Positions 13,345 to 23,805 of a stretch of DNA of 64,000 bases are shown piece after piece. The DNA is from Deroplatys truncata (taxonomy: Eukaryota > Arthropoda > Insecta > Mantodea > Mantidae), in assembly GCA_030765065.1 (NCBI GenBank), contig CM060990.1, positions 213,071,290 to 213,135,289 on the forward strand, in the 5' to 3' direction. The notes under the pieces were generated by a model. The model was not told where the DNA came from. It did not search any database and was given only the letters and a program-made list of their open reading frames with translations. Both the position numbers and the translations under genes were made by a program. Each line of letters opens with the position of its first letter. The stretch's first letter is position 1.

Positions 13345-16300
13345 GTTGAAGTATTAATTACAAACATATTTTTATTTTTTCATTTACTGCCTGTAGTTTC
13401 TGATTTATACATAATTTAATCTTTGTACCATTTAATCCACCTGTGGTAAGTCACAGGTACCATAGCTTCCATGGCATATGTGGGGCTCCCCTAAACTTAC
13501 CTTAATAAAACATTTTAAAATGAACTATTCCAGACGTTTTCCTCACAGGAAATCTGCATGATAAAAGTAAAGCTTTGCTTCCTATGGTGAATTTTACATT
13601 GGTATATGGCACAGAAGAATTTGTGGTACTATGATATTTGGGAATGTGTGGTATTATTTGTTATTAACACATCTGACCTAAGAAACTGAGATTTATCATT
13701 TGACACAGAATATCTCCTAATTTTTTTCTGCTAAAATCCACAAGTAATGAAGGGTTATACTCCATTAAATTTATGTTGCATGCATTAGCTTAAGTTATGA
13801 ATGGTCTGTTTTATAGACAATGCAACATACTAAAGTAAATGAAAGGCATAGGAATAAATGGTAATAACGTGTCTTATTTCCTCGCAGAATAAATCTTTAA
13901 ACATTCCTTGAAAATGCATTAATCACTTGGGTAACTGCTATCTATATAGGGCTCATTTATGACTAAATTGCAGGGATACCCAAAGGTTCTATGGCATAAG
14001 AAACTATATGCACATTTTGGCTGTTCCCTATTTCACCAGAACAAATGCATTTACTGCATTTGTTCTGGTGAAATAGGGAACAGCCAAAATGTGCTGGATG
14101 AACACCTGTTTAGCAGGGTTAGCGAGTGGATGCAAAGAAAGAAAAAAATGTATGTCCTTTGTTATTCTAATGATTTTGCAATGATCAGTGTTGCCTTTGC
14201 TAAATAACCCTCTCAGTAAAAACTAAACCTGAAGCATTCTATCCAAATGTTAAATCTACAAGCTGACCTGTTCCTCAGAGTGACAAGATATAAATGTTTA
14301 ATATTCCTAAATGCAAAATAGAAATGTTTCAGAATTAAATGTGATGAAGAAGTAGCTCATGGAGAATTACAAAGTACTTCTTGATCTTGAATACTCCCTG
14401 AAGTGCACAATTCTGAATCACAATATTTCACACAGTATGAATTAAGAAGTCTGATTACAGTTCTTCCTCTTTTATAAGATAGAGTGAAACCTTTAGTTTA
14501 CAGGCTTAAACAGAAACAGAGACTGATGTCAAGCTGCCACTGGAGAATACAGAACTCATGTTTGCAAAAGTTATTTTCTTTAGCTATCCACTGTGAACTT
14601 TTTTCTGGAGAATGTCAACATCAATGGAATATTTGTGTTGATTTGAAGGTAATTGGTATGTTGATGCACTTGCCATGGGAATTTACAAAATTCCTTTCTT
14701 CCTGTACCTTTGGGACAGTCAAAATATTCAAGAAAACTGAACTAGATGAGAAAGTGAAAACTAAGATACACTTATAGCTAAGAGAAGGCTATTCAACACA
14801 GCCCAATTGTTAAATGATTAAAGATATTGCACCCACTCTTGCATATAAAGCTTGTTTCACAGAAACCTTCATTAAAACACTAGGTTAAAGAAATAGGATT
14901 GCCATACTTAACTGCGAAGTTCACAAATATTTCATCACAAAAACTAAAAGAAGTGTTGCTAGAGGGACTATAGATTAAAGAGTGTCAAAGGATAGAGAAT
15001 TTGAACAAACCGTGAGTGAAGTGGAACAGAGTGTGAAAAAGCTTCATGTGAATTCATATGAATTATTTGGGCCAGTTTCTAGACTACAAAGAAGTCATTC
15101 AAAAATTGATGAATACACACAGAGAAATTGGCAGCTGCATATCTATTAAGTCATATGCTTGCACTCCCATTTATACTTTTTCCCCACAAATCTTGGTGAT
15201 GTCAGTGATGAATAGGGACAGGAATTTTATGCTCTAATAATTCCGTTAATATGTATGCACTTATGCAATGAAAACTTCCATAATATTGTGATGCAGTGGC
15301 TATGGCCCAAGCTTATCAAGAGGTCAGCATTGAGCAGTTCAGGTAAACAACAATAATGCGCTTGCCAGTGTAAACACTGGGTGCACTATCGAAAGAAAGC
15401 CAGAACTTTCTGGGAGCTTTATTTCCCGCTCCTCCAGAAAGTGTGTTGAAATAGCTGTAGAATGTTTTTGAATCATCTATGGAAGATTCCACTGCCTATA
15501 TAAGCAAGCGCTGTCATGGACAGTCGGAGGCAGTTATGAGTTGAAGGTAAGTTAAGTGTGACAGAGTTGAGACAGTCAGTGTGCGAGCAAATTGTCAGGT
15601 GAGTTTCCCGGGTGACATCAGAGCAATTCTCCAAGCAAGTTGATGATAGCTTCTTGACTTGCAGTGAGTGTACTGTGAAGCGACAGTTGTGGAGGTCTTT
15701 GTGTTTGACACCTGAGTGAAGTGAACCATCTAGCATGAAGGGGTTGCATCACAAAGGAAGTGAAGTGACATTGGTGAAGTGAACTACCAGTGAAGGTGAA
15801 AACTACATAAAATCGAAACAGTGACAGTTTGTAAAAGCTGAATAATGGTACAATATGCACATGGATAGACCCATATAAAAGATGCTATTCTGAATCTGCA
15901 CAAATATCTATGGAATTAAATTTCTAAAACTATAAATGGTTGAATGTATTGAAATGTTCTTCCTTTGCATAAATTAGTAGGTTACATTTTTGTAAATATC
16001 AAGAGATACTAAACATTAACATTTAATACAAATTTAATATTATGCATACATTAACATAACTAACATACTTGAACCCAATTGTCAGAACTCTTTAATAGCC
16101 TCCTTCATGCTGTGAGGCAAAGACTACCACCAGATAAGGTAGGAATTCATTGATGTCAATTAAGCTATTGATTGCATTACACATGAGCTACCATCAGTGT
16201 TGCCAAGTTTTCAACACTGACTCCATGGTGCATATTATTCCGAAATAGCACATTTGTAAATCAAATATGAAGTTTAAACAAATCAAACAAAAGTGCATTT

Positions 16301-18300
16301 ATAAAATATACAAATAAAAAAAATTATGCAACATAACTGGAAAACTGCTGAAATATAATGCTTATTAAAAAAACAGGGAACATATGCATTAAACGCAACA
16401 TAAAATATTGTTTAAATTCAGCAATTGACTCACATACCAAGCAAACACACTTTCTGACAGCAGAAAAAAATGTGGATTTGCATTAAAATCCTGTCACTAA
16501 TAATGAGGTGGGAAAAAGACTTCATCAAAAGATTAAGAAGATGGAAAATTTATGCCAGGCTTCTGAAATGAGTCAATGATATAAGAAAACAGATGTGATT
16601 TCTGTTATCTGTATAAGAAACCAGCCTAGAAATGTGTGCAATTTAATTGAATTTTATTTTGTACACATTTGTTATTAAATGTGTCTATTTATTCTGTATA
16701 TAGCTACATATGATCATTTTATAAACTCCTAAAAGACTTTTAATGTAGTACCAACATTAAATAATTACAAAGGACTTTATAAGTGACAAAATTATAAGAA
16801 ATAAAAGAAGCATACCATTCATTTAAGAGCTTTCACTGAGCATTATTATCATATTGATTTTTTGCCCTGAGATGGCTCACAAGTGAAGGATGGAGAGTGG
16901 TGAAAAATAAGTATTTATTTATTGTATTCACACAAATATAAAAATTATGTAAAATTAGCATTAAATGTCCTAAATTAGCTTCCTTTGGCAGTAATCATTA
17001 AATAAACAGATATTTCACAGTTTAGTTCACAGAGGTAACAAATACTATGCAGTCTATGTTCCACATCTCTAGAAAATAAACCAAAATGCTTTAATATCAA
17101 AATCAAATTCCTGTTTTACACAAAGAAAGAAATCTCCAATGGCTTAGCTTTTCTGAATATGAGTATTAACAGTTATAAGAATCTGCATCACTGCAAGTAT
17201 ATTTTCTGCAAATGGAATACATACTAAAAGATTTCCTATGTTTCTATTTAATTGTAGGTGATTAATGTTACTAAGTGCTTAAATATTGGTATACATACTC
17301 AGTAAACAAGTTATCTCCTAGGAACTATAAATATTAAAACAGAATTGTACTTCCTAGATGGTCTGACATTTATTGACTAATGGTTGCTATAGAAACAAGG
17401 TAAGTACTAGTTACTAAGCCCAGTAGAAGCAATCTACTCAATTATAGTTCACACTTATTTAAAGGGTACTATAAGTCGGAAAATAGATTCTATTCCATCC
17501 AAGGTTAAAACTATATTAAATGAAGATGACAAATTTCAGAATAGAACATTTGGAGAGAGAGATAGAGAGGAGGGGGGATGAAGTGAGTGAGGGGGAAATG
17601 ATGAAGTCTGGAATGGAATAACTGTAGAAAGATAATCATCATAGTTGCAGTATTTATTTTGGTATTGTTTTGAGCTCCTCTGAGCTGAAACAAAGGGTGA
17701 CGAAATATCTGTCACCTTCTGTGTGTATGCATATGTCTGTAGTATGTGCATGACTTGCCTTTCCTTTCACCTATCTTTTTATGTAACCCCATAAACAATA
17801 CAATTCAAAAACAAAACTTCATATGAATAACAATTTTGAAAGTTATGCAAGACAGTAGTCTCCAAGAATGCATTTATCCCAATCCAGACTAACCTTTTGC
17901 TTAGTAACCTTCCATTATTTTCTGAAATGGCTCTGTGCCTTTTTTCCACACAATGGTGCATCAAATAAAATCTCTAATATTCTTTTTTACCCCAAAATGC
18001 TTGGTAAGTCCTTTTCATATTAAACAATTTTCATATACCTGTGAAATTAAAGATAAAGGAAAATGAAAGTATTACAGGAAAAAACTTTGATTTGATCAGA
18101 ACAAATATAACATGTTTTTGTGACTTTAATAAATACCAAGAGATTTGCTGTTGTGCATTATGTTTTCCCAGATTTTAGACAGATATCTGAAACTTTAAAT
18201 GAAATGTATTTTTTTCATAGTCCCAGGCAGTATACATGAGGAGTACCAACCCAAAAGGCACCCAGTCTATAATAAAAAATGTTTTCAGGAGACAGAAAAT
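13345..18300. repeat. Low-copy repeat, copy B
   Basis: Homologous to 5,235-9,117 (copy A) and, for its first 1.9 kb, to 61,840-63,692 (copy C). It retains about 1.35 kb (14,298-15,642) that copy A has lost and lacks copy A's SINE. It also contains a private perfect inverted repeat at 14,011-14,093. The homology stops at 18,300, where a LINE relic abuts. A TATA-like GCCTATATAAGC near 15,494 is the only promoter-like feature noted. No reading frame is preserved between copies in a way that suggests coding. Confidence 0.85.
14011..14093. repeat. Perfect 39-bp inverted repeat from template switching
   Basis: Arms at 14,011-14,049 and 14,055-14,093 are exact reverse complements, separated by the 5-base loop TTTAC. 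The matching sites in copy C (about 62,509-62,560) and copy A (about 5,891-5,945) have only the first arm, followed directly by the downstream sequence. The second arm was therefore copied from the first on the opposite strand during replication. Confidence 0.95.
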
Positions 18301-19312
18301 TCACTAGGAGCTCATGTCCATAAGACAAACAGAGACCATGACCGCAAAACAACCTTCGTCCTTATATCACGTAACAAAGGAACTAGGGTACTAGGAGATC
18401 CATCCCATCCTTACTGCATGTGAACATATCTAGGCTATAATAGATGTGTTCTACTGCAGGTGCAGCAATTTTATAGATCCTCTTTCGTAGCTGAACGAAC
18501 ACTAGAAATGGTAGCTGCAGAGGATTACACTGAAGATACTATCCAGTTGTTAATAGCAGACCAAATAACCAGTATACACGAAATAGTTACTGCTACAGAT
18601 TTGGAAGACAGTTACAGCCCGTGCCCACCCAGCGCTGGTTCTGATGGAATTTACCTTTGCGTTCTACCCATGGTGCAATGTGATTCCTGATTATTTATTA
18701 AAACTTAGAGTTTAGGTGTTACGAATGTGCTTCTCACATTGGAATCTTGCCCTCGCAGCTTATCCAATGGAATTATTATTCAAATGCTGAACGTGAACTC
18801 CCATAGAATTTTACCTGAATATCATCCTATCACACTGTTCAATACCAATTACAAGATATTGATGAGGTATTTATTACCTATGTAAAATGCAACTCTTACT
18901 TGACATATATAATTGAAGTACAGTTAGCTCTGTTTCCTGGCAGGAATATTCATCAGAATCTAGCAGCTCTAAGAAAGTAAATGCTGTGGTTATTGCTAGA
19001 CTAGCAGTACTGTTCAAGCTGCATTGGTTACACTGGACTTCCAGAAAGCCTTCTTTCTAGTGTCATACAAAAGCCTCTGGTGCCTGCTTACAAAAATGTA
19101 ATTTGCACCTAAGGTATTAAAGCTGATACAGAATTTGTAAACTGCTGTGCAATGGATTTCTCTGTGACTATTTACCTACAATGCGTTTTCTGCAACAGGG
19201 TTGCCCTCTCTCTATGTCTCAATTTCCATCAATTTTGGATCCTTTCGTCCTATAGGATCTTTAGCTTTTACCTAGTATCCAACTAGTCTAGCTGTCCCTT
19301 GGTGCTCATGCC
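18301..19312 (+). pseudogene. Decayed non-LTR retrotransposon reverse transcriptase
   Basis: The sequence begins exactly where homology with copy A ends. In mixed plus-strand frames it shows pieces typical of a LINE reverse transcriptase: SAGSDGI near 18,630, an YHPITLFNTNYKI block near 18,820, TLDFQKAF near 19,035, and QQGCPLSMSQF near 19,200. That order (fingers, palm A, then the QGCPLS motif) matches L1-like elements more than jockey. Several frameshifts separate the pieces, and the YxDD motif is missing before the SINE at 19,317. I infer a truncated, long-dead copy. Confidence 0.65.
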
Positions 19313-19316
19313 TAAA

Positions 19317-19612
19317 ATTGAAATTGAGTTTTACTTATGGATGCTTTTTAACTACTGTAGTCCTTAACGTCCCATTCTATATTGGGCATGAAAGACCGGT
19401 AATTTTGCTCAGAGGCCTCTCTTCATCAGGCTTGAGGTTCCTTTACGTGCCGTAAATCTACAACACGGGACCACCGGCTTTACTTCCCTTCCGTAGGAAG
19501 CCAAGTTAAGAATTTTTACGCCCGAAAAATCCATCGCGCTCCGCCAGGTTTGAACCCGCGACCTCGGGAACTTGAGGCTAGCATGGAAACCACTATACCA
19601 CGAAGGACGATT
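19317..19612 (-). mobile_element. tRNA-derived SINE, family 1, copy 2
   Basis: Same family as 7,106-7,403 by near-complete alignment, in the same minus orientation. The tRNA-like head is at the right end and the A-rich tail at the left. The B box reads GCGGGTTCAAACC on the minus strand. A clear target duplication was not found. Directly after it, on the plus strand, 19,612-19,690 resembles the head of SINE family 2. Confidence 0.85.
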
Positions 19613-19690
19613 ACGCAAGTGGTTGAGCACTGGCTTTCCGTGTTGAAGATTGTGGGTTCAATCCCAGCCCAGATGATATTTAAATGTGCT
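19612..19690 (+). mobile_element. tRNA-derived SINE relic, family 2, second copy
   Basis: This stretch contains GTGGTTGAGCACTGGCTTTC and, downstream, the B box GTGGGTTCAATCCCAGCCC. It resembles the minus-strand relic at 9,466-9,600. Only the head and a little of the body remain. It lies about 100 bp left of the Polinton end. Confidence 0.5.
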
Positions 19691-19789
19691 TAATGCTGCA
19701 GGCTTAAGTTCAAAAACATTGTAATTTGGAATAGCTGCAGTATCAAATATTTCAGATTACCAGAATTCTGCTAGACTGTAATTAATATA

Positions 19790-20136
19790 CAGTGACGGCG
19801 CTGTGTAAAAGCACAAGAGCGCGTGAACACCCCAGTTTTTGACACCTTGTGGATTTATTGGTTATTTTTTCTTTGAATGCTATTAAACGTAACGTAGGTA
19901 TATGCAGTAATTCAAGGTTTTTAAATACACCGCGCTACTCCTCTAAACTCGATGAGACATGGCAACAGAGTCACGAGCACATCTTGACGTGTGCACGTTT
20001 TTTGGAGCTTTTCCACACGCGCAACTGGTATGACGTAATTATCTTGTGGGTGAAATACATACGGGTCGTTCACACTTGAAGACGTGCACTGGCCCTTACC
20101 ACCCATTTCTCGACAAGTTTACGTCAATGCCAGTAG
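19790..20136 (+). repeat. Polinton left terminal inverted repeat
   Basis: This repeat aligns base for base, with scattered mismatches and short indels, to the reverse complement of the right end. Shared landmarks are GAACACCC near the tip, AATAACC and its surroundings, TCATCGAGTTTAGAG (in reverse), GGTATGA(C/T)GTAATTATCTT, and TTTACGTCAATGC at the inner edge. The match fades after 20,136. The flanking bases on the left (AATATA) do not repeat on the right. Confidence 0.92.
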
Positions 20137-20139
20137 TAT

Positions 20140-20750
20140 ATGCCCCTCGGGAGGCAGACACCGCAAAACAGGTTACTGGTGCCAAGGTAGAGGTATTCCC
20201 CGTCCTTGAAACGTATGACTCATTTGTTTCTAAGAAAAGGGAATTCCCTTGAACTTGAACTGAGTCAGTAACCTGTGGCGGAGACCTACCTCGCCGAGGA
20301 GCATTTTTTATTTTAATTTTTTTGGGGTTACATGTATGTGAATTCAAAAATACTTTGTTTTTACAATATGATATAAAATGTAATAACAATAAAAGTAATC
20401 TTAATTAAATAATTGGATACAGAAATAATATATAGTTGTTATATAACAATAATTAATTAAAACAGAATTAACATTTTCTTGATGCAATATATGACACTAA
20501 AAAGACGTTTACAGATATAATAAAATGTTATTGAACTTATTGTTTATCGATGTCGATAAATATCAATTTAATTACTGTTGAACACAACGAATTATAAATT
20601 CCACACACGTCTCTTCTTCTTCTTCTTCCAATGTATAGGCCGAATCACTACCACACAAAAGTTTTCGAACGTATTTGTCTCTGTCTTTTTCTTCTTTTAG
20701 TTTTCTACTTTCTATAAAATATTCCAGATGATGAAAGTTGTTATGTATTT
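20140..20750. other. Left subterminal non-coding region of the Polinton
   Basis: No gene seen. It holds an interrupted inverted repeat: ACAGGTTACTG near 20,168 and CAGTAACCTGT near 20,265, about 90 bp apart, inside G/C-richer DNA than the surroundings. The rest, 20,300-20,750, is AT-rich. It may be a subterminal promoter or end-recognition structure. Confidence 0.5.
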
Positions 20751-21141
20751 TTATCCATCTTTGGAAGAAACACCCACCAGCACATGATGATCACTGTCTT
20801 CTTTTATCACGTTGAGGTTTCCTTGCCGTGTTATGAGTTGATCTACACAGCGCCCGTTGGATTTTGCTTTCATCCTAGCTTCTTCTGCCATCGGAATTCC
20901 ATCTAGAAAGTGTAAAATATACATTAAATATGTCTGTTCTTTTTGTTTTGTATTCAAAGTGTTTTCCCACTTTGATTTCAGAACTTTTAGTTTTTTCAAA
21001 CTGTGTGATGGAAGTAGATAAAATTTTAAATGTATCTATAATTTGATATGAACCACAAGTGTTAACAAGAAATTCGTGATTAATTGTTATTCTTGCCAAA
21101 ACATTGTTTCCCAGATAGATAGGCTCCGACGTGACAGACAT
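20751..21141 (-). pseudogene. Small Polinton hypothetical protein
   Basis: Two overlapping minus-strand frames (21,141-20,875 and 20,999-20,751) read as one protein with a frameshift in the overlap. The N-terminus MSVTSEPIYLGNNVLARI is followed by hydrophobic and basic stretches. I do not recognise the family. It is the last minus-strand gene before the left inverted repeat, in the same direction as the capsid genes, so it may be a late accessory gene. The next gene upstream is about 0.3 kb away. Confidence 0.45.
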
Positions 21142-21213
21142 AATGATAAGTGAACATTATTAAAAAGGTACCTTGTTATTTATGCGGCCTCTGTTTTTTT
21201 CTCTGCGCATGTA

Positions 21214-21652
21214 CTGCAAGAAACACATGCGCATTTATGTTTATGTAATTTTAAAATACAGAAAGTGGTACAGGTAAATATTAACAACGTTAATGACATA
21301 TAAGTTAACAATATGCACGACTAGAGTATTTTTTTTTCATTGCTTACTCACCTTTTTCATTCCATTTTGGTGAATGCGTAGGCATCCCCTCCTTTGTAAA
21401 CCAAGCAGTACTCTTTTTTTATTTAACAATCTCAAACTTTCTTCTGAGATTTCGTTGAATCCCGATGGCAGAAAAGAAATCTCTTCCAATAATTTTTACT
21501 ATTGTTCTCTTTCCGTATTTGGTATGAACGGAACGAGCCTCTTCAATTAAATAGTTTTTATTTTGTGTTAACTCTCCTGTGGTTAGAGGTTTTGATTCTT
21601 TATCTGTTTCATTAAGTTCTCTCAGTATCTTGTTTTCTGCCGCGGCGTTCAT
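21214..21652 (-). CDS. Small Polinton hypothetical protein with likely intron
   Basis: The frame starts at MNAAAENKILRELN (21,652) and contains YLIEEARSVHTKYGKRTIV, a pattern I associate with small proteins common next to arthropod Polinton genes (possibly an OB-like fold, inferred). A TAA interrupts at 21,419, but the frame carries on through STAWFTKEGMP to a strong donor, AAG|GTGAGTAAGC at 21,351. A fitting acceptor, TTTCTTGCAG, ends at 21,214. Splicing would add a short basic tail (HAQRKKQRPHK). The internal stop suggests decay. No function is assigned. Confidence 0.45.
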
Positions 21653-22001
21653 GACTTGATTCCTTACTGAAGAATGACGATGTTATGTTCTTACATGGCA
21701 CTTTTATATGGTAGCATTACACGTGACTAGTTGTTTCATCACGTTTATCGTTACACGTGACTAGTTGTTTGTGAAGAAAGAAACTATCTCGTGATAGATT
21801 CTTGGTGTGACGCATATCATGTAATCAGTGAAGCGCGAGTAGGACATGTTACTCGTATCTTCTGAAGATTCTGCTGTGTCTTTTATGCAATTGCAGTATG
21901 CCAGTATAGGTTTTTTACTTCTTTAGCTTCTTTCATTTTGTGACAGAATATATCGTTTATAACCGGATAAAGTTTGGATAAATTTGTCCATTCTTCTTCA
22001 A

Positions 22002-22620
22002 TTAATCATAAGGATACCCGCTCATCCCCTTATATTGCTTTAAAATTACATTTTGCGTGCCAAATACGTATTTTATATCCAAACGTAATTCTTCTGTTAA
22101 ATTGCACTTCCATTTAAAATTTTCTTTCTTGGAACCGGTATCAATACAGTTTATACAGTGAATTAAATTTTTCCATTCGTTCAAGTCATATAACAATCTT
22201 CCACGATGTTCGCCACATTTGGAAATGGTAATGCGTAAATCGTATGGAAATGCTGGTGAAAATCCTATACATAGAAATTTCTTCTGGCCATGATCGAGAA
22301 AGAAGTGTTGCTTTGGATTCCAATTAGTGATGAATCAGGCTTAGTTGCGGACTTAATTTCATCTTCGTCACTGCTCAACTTCAGTTTTTTAATATCTGTA
22401 GACCTGAAAGAATAAAATAGAAAACGTCAGATGCGGGATTTGAACCCACGCTCTCTTTAAAGAGAATCGTATCTTAAGTACGACGCCTTAACCACTCGGC
22501 CAATCTTATATGAATTTCTTCGTAAGAACAATTCAATTGTATATACTTACATCCTTTCTTAGCACCTGGTCTGATATCCTGTTCCTGCCTCTAACGTTTG
22601 ATTACTGAGGTGTGCATTCT
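22002..22620 (-). pseudogene. Polinton hypothetical gene split by a tRNA-bearing intron
   Basis: A good donor (GGAT|GTAAGTATAT at 22,550) and acceptor (TTTATTCTTTCAG at 22,404) bound a 147-bp intron. The 5' exon ends in AT and the 3' exon starts with G, so splicing would build the ATG of MSTDIKKLKLSSDEDE. An in-frame TAA sits two codons before that ATG, as expected for a true start. The acidic N-terminus leads to a frameshift near 22,305. After it the protein continues as HFFLDHGQKKFLCIGF and ends at 22,002 with KQYKGMSGYPYD. The family is unknown to me; similar proteins occur near other Polinton capsid genes. The intron contains a tRNA-Leu gene. Confidence 0.55.
22426..22509 (-). tRNA. trnL-UAA: tRNA-Leu(UAA), slightly degraded, inside an intron
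   Basis: The 84-nt minus-strand sequence folds as a type II tRNA. The D arm is GCCGAGTGGTTAAGGC and the anticodon arm TCGTA-CTTAAGA-TACGA has perfect 5-bp pairing and anticodon TAA. The long variable arm is CTCT-TTAA-AGAG, and the T arm is GTGGG-TTCAAAT-CCCGC. A box TGGCCGAGTGG and B box GGTTCAAATCC are intact, and a TTTT terminator follows by 2 bases. The acceptor stem has two mismatches: the 5' strand is ATAAGAT, while the 3' strand ATCTGAC would pair perfectly with GTCAGAT. There is no encoded CCA. It lies wholly within the 22,404-22,550 intron of a Polinton gene on the same strand. Confidence 0.9.
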
Positions 22621-22799
22621 AAAACAGATCATTAATATACACATCGTAAATGGTATATTTAAAATTGATTGGATCGTGGTTCAAATCGGAGGGGAGACGC
22701 GATTCGTTTGGTTTAGGATCTCAGGGATAAACGTCACATCTATTAACTACGTGTGAGTACCACGTGGAAATATTAATAGCATTTCTTTGAGAATAATTA

Positions 22800-23220
22800 A
22801 GAATAGGTATTTTGGCAAGGATGCACACAAGGATTTGCGTTAAATGTAGCAAACGTCTCTTGATAAGGCTCTATTTCATCTATATTTATTATAGTACGTC
22901 CAGTTATTGCTCGAAGAAATTTGGCTTTATCTTCACCTTTGTAAATACTACAGTAAATCTATCCACGCACCTCTTTAAGATGGATGACAGTAAATTGTAT
23001 TTTACGTCTCTGTCTTCCCATTTTAATCCGTGTACTTTTGCAGTAATTCTGTCATTGATCGATTTAACCAATTCGTTTAATATATTGCGTTCGTAAGGAG
23101 GAAGGAATATCCACGTCTGAACTTCATGATTTAACCACATATAGAAAGTTCTTTGACTATGTATTCACGTTCATTGTCAATTAAAAAATTAAAATATATA
23201 AATCCTGCACCCGTTGACAT
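22800..23220 (-). pseudogene. Polinton exonuclease-like hypothetical protein
   Basis: It starts at MSTGAGFIYFNFLIDNEREY (23,220) and runs through VQTWIFLPPYERNIL and HGLKWEDRDVKYNLL to a stop at 22,904. A frame change then gives NIDEIEPYQETF and CVHPC near 22,810. I recall a family of arthropod element proteins with this layout, whose N-terminus resembles a DEDD-type exonuclease motif (F-x-D/N-F). Here the key acidic residue is not clear, so the function is a guess. A 50-bp intron (23,225-23,274; donor AAG|GTGAGTAAAT, acceptor CGTTATAG) may lie in its 5' leader. Confidence 0.4.
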
Positions 23221-23351
23221 GTTTCTATAACGAAAAATGAAAAGAAAATGAATGCAAAGAAACAATTTACTCACCTTTGATTGGTTTGCATATTTGATAC
23301 GGAACTCCTCCATTTTTGCAGGGTGTTTAAAAAGAGCATACAATCTTAGTG

Positions 23352-23781
23352 ATTACACTGTCGTTATATTTAAAATATTTAATTTTAAACTTTGAAAAAA
23401 AATGTTTTTTGGTAAGTTACAACATCGATGAAGAAGATATGCAATGACGTAATATCCACAAGTTGAGCTATAAGTACTTTGCAATCGTCGTTTATTATAT
23501 TCCCAGGTTTTTCCACATTGATATTGTAAAAAGTTTAAAATATCTTAATAAAGAGGAGCATGTCTGAAACTATCAAAATATTCTCCTATAATAGATTTGG
23601 ATATAAATATGCATATCCAATGTTGTCCTGGTTTGTTGCTAGGGTCAGTATTTATTACCATTGCAATGGGAAATTTAAATGTCTGTCCTTTAGGTATTTG
23701 ATCACGTGCAAATACTCCAATAAAGTATGGACGAGTGTGCGGATTATTGTATAAAAATGTATGTATTTGATTAGTATTTAT
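23352..23781 (-). pseudogene. Adenain-like maturation protease (PRO) of the Polinton
   Basis: An Ulp1/adenovirus-type cysteine protease that would cleave capsid precursors in the particle. One frame covers almost all of it, broken by a single TAA at 23,545-23,547. The catalytic residues are visible in order: His in GQHWICIF, Asp in GEYFDSF, Gln in RRLQSTYSS, Cys in TCGYYVIAYL. The family block INTDPSNKPGQHW is well preserved. No ATG is present at the expected start; INTNQIH (ATA) stands where an M is usual. It lies just downstream of the major capsid gene and in its direction, as is common in this class. Confidence 0.88.
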
Positions 23782-23805
23782 TATGATATGTATATAGATC
23801 TATTT

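Noticed and set aside
14484..14777. 97-codon frame repeated at 62,943
   Set aside because: The copies end differently and no protein family is recognised; both lie within the low-copy repeat.
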